Positions 61,901 to 64,000 of a stretch of DNA of 64,000 nt are shown piece by piece. The translations under genes were made by a program, and so were the position numbers. Positions within the stretch are counted from its first letter, which is position 1. Every line of letters begins with the position of its first letter. This DNA is from Brucella tritici (lineage in GTDB: Bacteria; Pseudomonadota; Alphaproteobacteria; Rhizobiales; Rhizobiaceae), in assembly GCF_008932295.1 (NCBI RefSeq), contig NZ_WBWA01000014.1:62001-126000 (forward strand), given 5' to 3'. Below the pieces are notes generated by a model. It did not search any database and was not told the DNA's origin. It worked only from the letters and a program-made list of their open reading frames with translations.

Positions 61901-62620
61901 CAGCGTTCCGACAACTTCAACGCGCCGGAACCCGTCACCCGCGCGGCTGTGCTCTATGTCTTCCGCGTGCTGGTCGAAGGCGACATTCCGATGAATGCGG
62001 GTTGCCTGCGACCGATCAGGATCGTTGTGCCGGAAGGCTCGATGCTCTCGCCGCAATATCCGGCGGCGGTCGTGGCAGGCAATGTTGAGGTCAGCCAGGC
62101 CGTCACCAACTGCCTGTTCGGCGCGACCAAGGCGATGGCCGCAGCACAAGGCACCATGAACAATCTGACCTTCGGCAATGACGAATATCAGTATTACGAA
62201 ACCATCTGTTCCGGCGCACCCGCGGGTCCCGGTTTCAACGGTGCCGATGCCGTGCACACCCACATGACCAATTCGCGCCTGACCGACCCGGAAATTCTGG
62301 AAACCCGCTTCCCCGTCTTGCTGGAAGATTTCCATATTCGCGAAGGTTCCGGCGGAAAGGGCAAATGGCATGCGGGCGATGGCACCAAGCGCACGATCCG
62401 CGCGCTGAAGACGCTGGAATTCGCCATTCTCTCGGGGCATCGCCGCGTGGCGCCTTTCGGTCTGGAAGGCGGCGAAGCCGGTCAGACCGGTCGCAACGAA
62501 GTGCGCCGCAAGGACGGTTCTGTCGATGTGCTCGGCAATTGCGATCAGACTGTTCTTGAAGCAGGCGAAGCCTTCACCGTCATCACGCCGACCGGCGGTG
62601 GTTTCTGCAAGCCTGAGTAA
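58997..62620 (+). CDS. Fused hydantoinase A/B, 5-oxoprolinase-like (ATP-hydrolysing)
   Basis: This 1207-residue protein joins a HyuA-type half (about residues 1-690, with the phosphate-binding [10 protein letters not shown] at 12-21 and [12 protein letters not shown] near 293) to a HyuB-type half (about 700-1207, with [19 protein letters not shown] and [14 protein letters not shown]). The fused order and length are those of 5-oxoprolinase, which uses ATP to open 5-oxoproline to glutamate. The ATG at 58997 follows GAGGGAG; the longer frame is rejected. Next to a peptide importer and carboxypeptidase it may recycle pyroglutamate. N-methylhydantoinase or acetone-carboxylase-like activity is an alternative. 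Confidence 0.88.
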   Translation: MSGTGRGVWDFWIDRGGTFTDVIGRDPQGQLHARKVLSENPSAYKDAAVHGIRLHLGLKTGEAVPAGIIGEVRMGTTVATNALLERKGERLALVTTKGFRDALRIGYQERKNIFATEIIKPEALYEKVVELHERVQADGTVETALDPSEAEAALVALKEQGYKSVAIALMHAYKFPAHEAEIARIARGLDFEQVSVSHEVSPLIKLVGRGDTTVVDAYLSPVLRRYVAQVSNELDVERTGARVMFMMSSGGLTAADLFQGKDAILSGPAGGVVGLARTGETAGFPKVIGFDMGGTSTDVAHFDGEYERAFETEVAGVRVRAPMMLIHTVAAGGGSILHYDAGRFRVGPDSAGANPGPACYRNGGPLAVTDANVMLGKLLPEFFPAIFGPEQNQPLDVERVRELFTALAAEIGDGRSPEAVADGFIRIAVANMVEAIKKISVQRGYDVTRYALNCFGGAGGQHACLVADALGMKNILLHPMSGLLSAYGMGLADIRATRQKALGVALDPAAPAALKELGEELAQECVAELLTQGIEAAAVQRHLRAHIRYAGTDTVLSIEAAFPAEDNADRLRAEFEAAHKRRFGFIAENKALVIDAVEVEAVGGGAGETESAQSLDSDLEAATAKRTRFFSQGELHDAGVVLREQMQRGQTVTGPAIIIEKNQTIVIEDGWQARLTAHDHVVLTRIKALPVRTAIGTEADPVMLEIFNNLFMSIAEQMGVTLQNTAYSVNIKERLDFSCAVFDAAGNLVANAPHMPVHLGSMDASVATAIRENSDIKPGDVFLINAPYNGGTHLPDLTVCTPVFDDDNREIRFWVASRGHHADIGGIAPGSMSPLAVNIEQEGVYIDNFKLVDRGTFREEALAALLTGATYPVRNLTQNVNDLKAQIAANEKGVAELKKMIGLFGEDVVKAYMGHVQDNAAESVRRVLDKLPDGHFTYVMDQRCQIEVRVTIDKEKREATVDFSGTSEQRSDNFNAPEPVTRAAVLYVFRVLVEGDIPMNAGCLRPIRIVVPEGSMLSPQYPAAVVAGNVEVSQAVTNCLFGATKAMAAAQGTMNNLTFGNDEYQYYETICSGAPAGPGFNGADAVHTHMTNSRLTDPEILETRFPVLLEDFHIREGSGGKGKWHAGDGTKRTIRALKTLEFAILSGHRRVAPFGLEGGEAGQTGRNEVRRKDGSVDVLGNCDQTVLEAGEAFTVITPTGGGFCKPE

Positions 62621-62658
62621 ATCGTTCCCCTAACCTTCCAATCCATGGATAAACGAAC

Positions 62659-62684
62659 CGCCGCCAGCTAACATTCTGGCGGCG
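62659..62684 (+). terminator. Intrinsic terminator after the 5-oxoprolinase-like gene
   Basis: CGCCGCCAG pairs exactly with CTGGCGGCG over an 8-base loop and is followed by TTTT. It ends the transcript about 40 bp after the stop codon. Confidence 0.85.
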
Positions 62685-62803
62685 TTTTGCATTCTCCAAC
62701 GGGGCAAAAATCGGCCGACGGATAAGAGGAAAGCGAATGCTTTTTCCGCCCTTCCGATCCTCACTGAAAAATGTTAGAATTATTCACCCAAATTCGCCTT
62801 ATA

Positions 62804-62822
62804 ATTAGGAACGCATCCTAAT
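62804..62822. promoter_or_regulatory. Inverted repeat upstream of amino-acid ABC operon
   Basis: ATTAGGA and TCCTAAT form perfect 7-bp arms around ACGCA in an AT-rich region, 88 bp before the binding-protein ATG. It is a candidate operator for an unknown regulator. Confidence 0.4.
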
Positions 62823-62910
62823 AATTGCACCTTAATGGTCGTTTTCGACGCATCTTTAGAATTAAATTTCTGCGATCAATAGAACATCAACCAGTTCACG
62901 GATACCGAAA

Positions 62911-63684
62911 ATGAAATTCGCTCAGATCATCGCTACCGCAGGCATCATTCAGGCAGCTCTCTTCACCGGCGCAATGGCTGGAGAAAATCTCGACGCCATC
63001 AAGTCGGCTGGCGTTTTGAAGATTGGCACCGAAGGCACGTATGCACCGTTTACCTATCATGACAAGGAAAACAAACTTGTCGGTTTCGATGTGGAAATTG
63101 GTGAGGCTGTTGCCGCCAAGCTCGGCGTAAAGCCGGAATTCGTGGAAGGCAAATGGGATGGCCTCATCGCAGGTCTTGATGCCAAGCGCTATGATGCCGT
63201 TATAAATCAGGTAGGCATTACCGAAGAACGCCAGAAGAAGTTCAACTTCTCCAATCCCTATATCGTTTCAAAAGTTGTTCTGATCGTCAACGACAAGGAC
63301 GACACGATCAAGGATTTTGCCGACCTCAAGGGCAAGAAGTCCGCTCAATCGCTGACCAGCAATTATGGCAAGCTTGCGAAGGAAGCTGGGGCCGAGCTCG
63401 TCGCCACCGACGGTTTCGACCAGTCGATCCAGCTCGTTCTGACGGGCCGTGCCGACGCGACGCTCAATGACAGCCTCTCTTTCCTCGACTTCAAAAAGCA
63501 TCAGCCGAAGGCTCCAGTCAAGATTGTGGCCGAGAAGGAGAATGCAGACGCTTCGGGCATCATTGTCCGTAAAGGCGACGACGATCTCGTAGCAGCCATC
63601 AACAAGGCTCTCGATGAAGTCAAGGCCGACGGCACCTACGACAAGATTTCGCAGAAATATTTCGGTCAGGACGTCTCCAAGTAA
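62911..63684 (+). CDS. Polar amino-acid ABC transporter binding protein (cystine-type, family 3)
   Basis: This 257-residue periplasmic protein has a signal peptide (to about residue 23, ending AMA) and SBP family 3 motifs. These include the N-terminal AGVLKIGTEGTYAPFTYHD region, GFDVEIGEAVAAKLGV, the ligand-binding GKWDGLIAGLDAKRYDAVINQVGITEER stretch (noted by its parts), and KISQKYFGQDVS at the end. The pattern resembles FliY/TcyJ, which bind cystine. It is followed by a terminator-like hairpin and then a permease gene, so the binding protein is probably made in excess. Confidence 0.88.
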   Translation: MKFAQIIATAGIIQAALFTGAMAGENLDAIKSAGVLKIGTEGTYAPFTYHDKENKLVGFDVEIGEAVAAKLGVKPEFVEGKWDGLIAGLDAKRYDAVINQVGITEERQKKFNFSNPYIVSKVVLIVNDKDDTIKDFADLKGKKSAQSLTSNYGKLAKEAGAELVATDGFDQSIQLVLTGRADATLNDSLSFLDFKKHQPKAPVKIVAEKENADASGIIVRKGDDDLVAAINKALDEVKADGTYDKISQKYFGQDVSK

Positions 63685-63705
63685 GCGTCGGCCCCGGTTC
63701 ATGCA

Positions 63706-63732
63706 CGAAGCCGGAAGCTACTTCCGGCTTCG
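63706..63732 (+). terminator. Attenuating terminator between binding protein and permease
   Basis: A perfect 12-bp stem (CGAAGCCGGAAG paired with CTTCCGGCTTCG) with a CTA loop is followed by TTTTATT. It lies 21 bp after the binding-protein stop. Partial read-through would lower expression of the permease relative to the binding protein. Confidence 0.85.
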
Positions 63733-63846
63733 TTTTATTGTGATTGTGAAAGACTATTCCAAAGACATGAATGCCAGACTGTATATGATAAGACGCCCAG
63801 CTTCATTTCAGTCTGACTTCCAAGTATTGATGAGGAGCCGAAAACC

Positions 63847-64000
63847 GTGCCCGATTGGCTTCAACTAATGGTAGATTCTCTACCTACCCTTTTGTGGGCG
63901 GGCTTGATCTTCACCATTCCCCTCACCCTTTTGTCCTTTGCTTTCGGCCTGACATTGGGATTGCTGACCGCACTTGTGCGATTGTTTGCACCACTCTGGC
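63847..64000 (+). CDS. Polar amino-acid ABC transporter permease (partial)
   Basis: The first 51 residues of a membrane protein begin at a GTG preceded by GAGGAG. They include a hydrophobic helix (WAGLIFTIPLTLLSFAFGLT, residues 17-36) that matches the start of the HisM/TcyL family. The right edge of the window cuts the rest. It very likely works with the family 3 binding protein encoded upstream as a cystine or polar amino-acid importer. Confidence 0.82.
   Translation, partial: MPDWLQLMVDSLPTLLWAGLIFTIPLTLLSFAFGLTLGLLTALVRLFAPLW

Noticed and set aside
59738..62440. Long minus-strand frames (about 430 and 420 codons)
   Set aside because: They are antisense to the fused 5-oxoprolinase-like gene, which is full length and conserved.
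1..64000. CRISPR arrays, tRNA or rRNA genes, integrases and transposases
   Set aside because: No regularly spaced repeats, no tRNA-like cloverleaf and no recombinase motifs were noticed when reading the window.

Overview
The window looks like a replicon of an alphaproteobacterium of the order Rhizobiales, most likely Brucellaceae (Ochrobactrum/Brucella type). This is an inference. It rests on an Irr-type iron control element in front of a TonB receptor, DUF1127 and DUF3775 small proteins, many peptide and amino-acid ABC transporters, a TRAP transporter and moderate to high G+C. No rRNA, tRNA, CRISPR array, prophage or intact insertion sequence was recognised. Both ends cut genes: a short-chain dehydrogenase on the left and an amino-acid ABC permease on the right.

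Positions 1-11,260 hold a sugar-acid catabolic locus. A FadR-type GntR regulator and two oxidoreductases read leftwards. Two NAD-type dehydrogenases (DenD-like and LtnD/GarR-like), an enolase-superfamily acid-sugar dehydratase, a 2-keto-3-deoxy-pentonate dehydratase-like protein and a complete TRAP transporter read rightwards, with a sugar isomerase at the far end. Three sites containing or closely matching TGTCAGACA sit in the three control regions and probably bind the GntR protein. Positions 11,348-19,601 hold a nucleobase deaminase and NCS2 permease pair, a DUF2938 membrane protein, a DUF1127 protein, a DMT exporter, a class IV aminotransferase, a TauE/SafE permease and a flavin dehydrogenase.

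Positions 19,660-27,931 carry a complete kdp high-affinity potassium system (kdpFABC-DE). Two additional single-membrane-segment miniproteins lie within it, one before kdpF and one between kdpA and kdpB, and a possible Shine-Dalgarno-masking leader precedes it. A DUF3775 protein and an aldehyde dehydrogenase follow.

Positions 30,034-44,160 read leftwards. They comprise an amidohydrolase with a five-part peptide-type ABC importer, an operon of aminotransferase, MetQ, MetN, MetI and a 2-oxoglutarate/Fe(II) oxygenase, and an unusual fusion of a LysR-type DNA-binding domain to a TrpD2/YbiB-like domain. Divergent from the fusion is a catecholate-type siderophore locus (44,284-51,246): TonB receptor, periplasmic esterase, binding protein, two FecCD permeases and an ATPase. 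An iron control element lies in the shared promoter region.

Positions 51,243-62,620 form one functional block, apparently richer in G+C than its neighbours. A MarR-type regulator, a second dipeptide-type importer and an M14 zinc carboxypeptidase read leftwards, opposite a fused hydantoinase/5-oxoprolinase. A palindrome that could be the regulator's operator lies between them. A polar amino-acid ABC transporter begins at the right edge.
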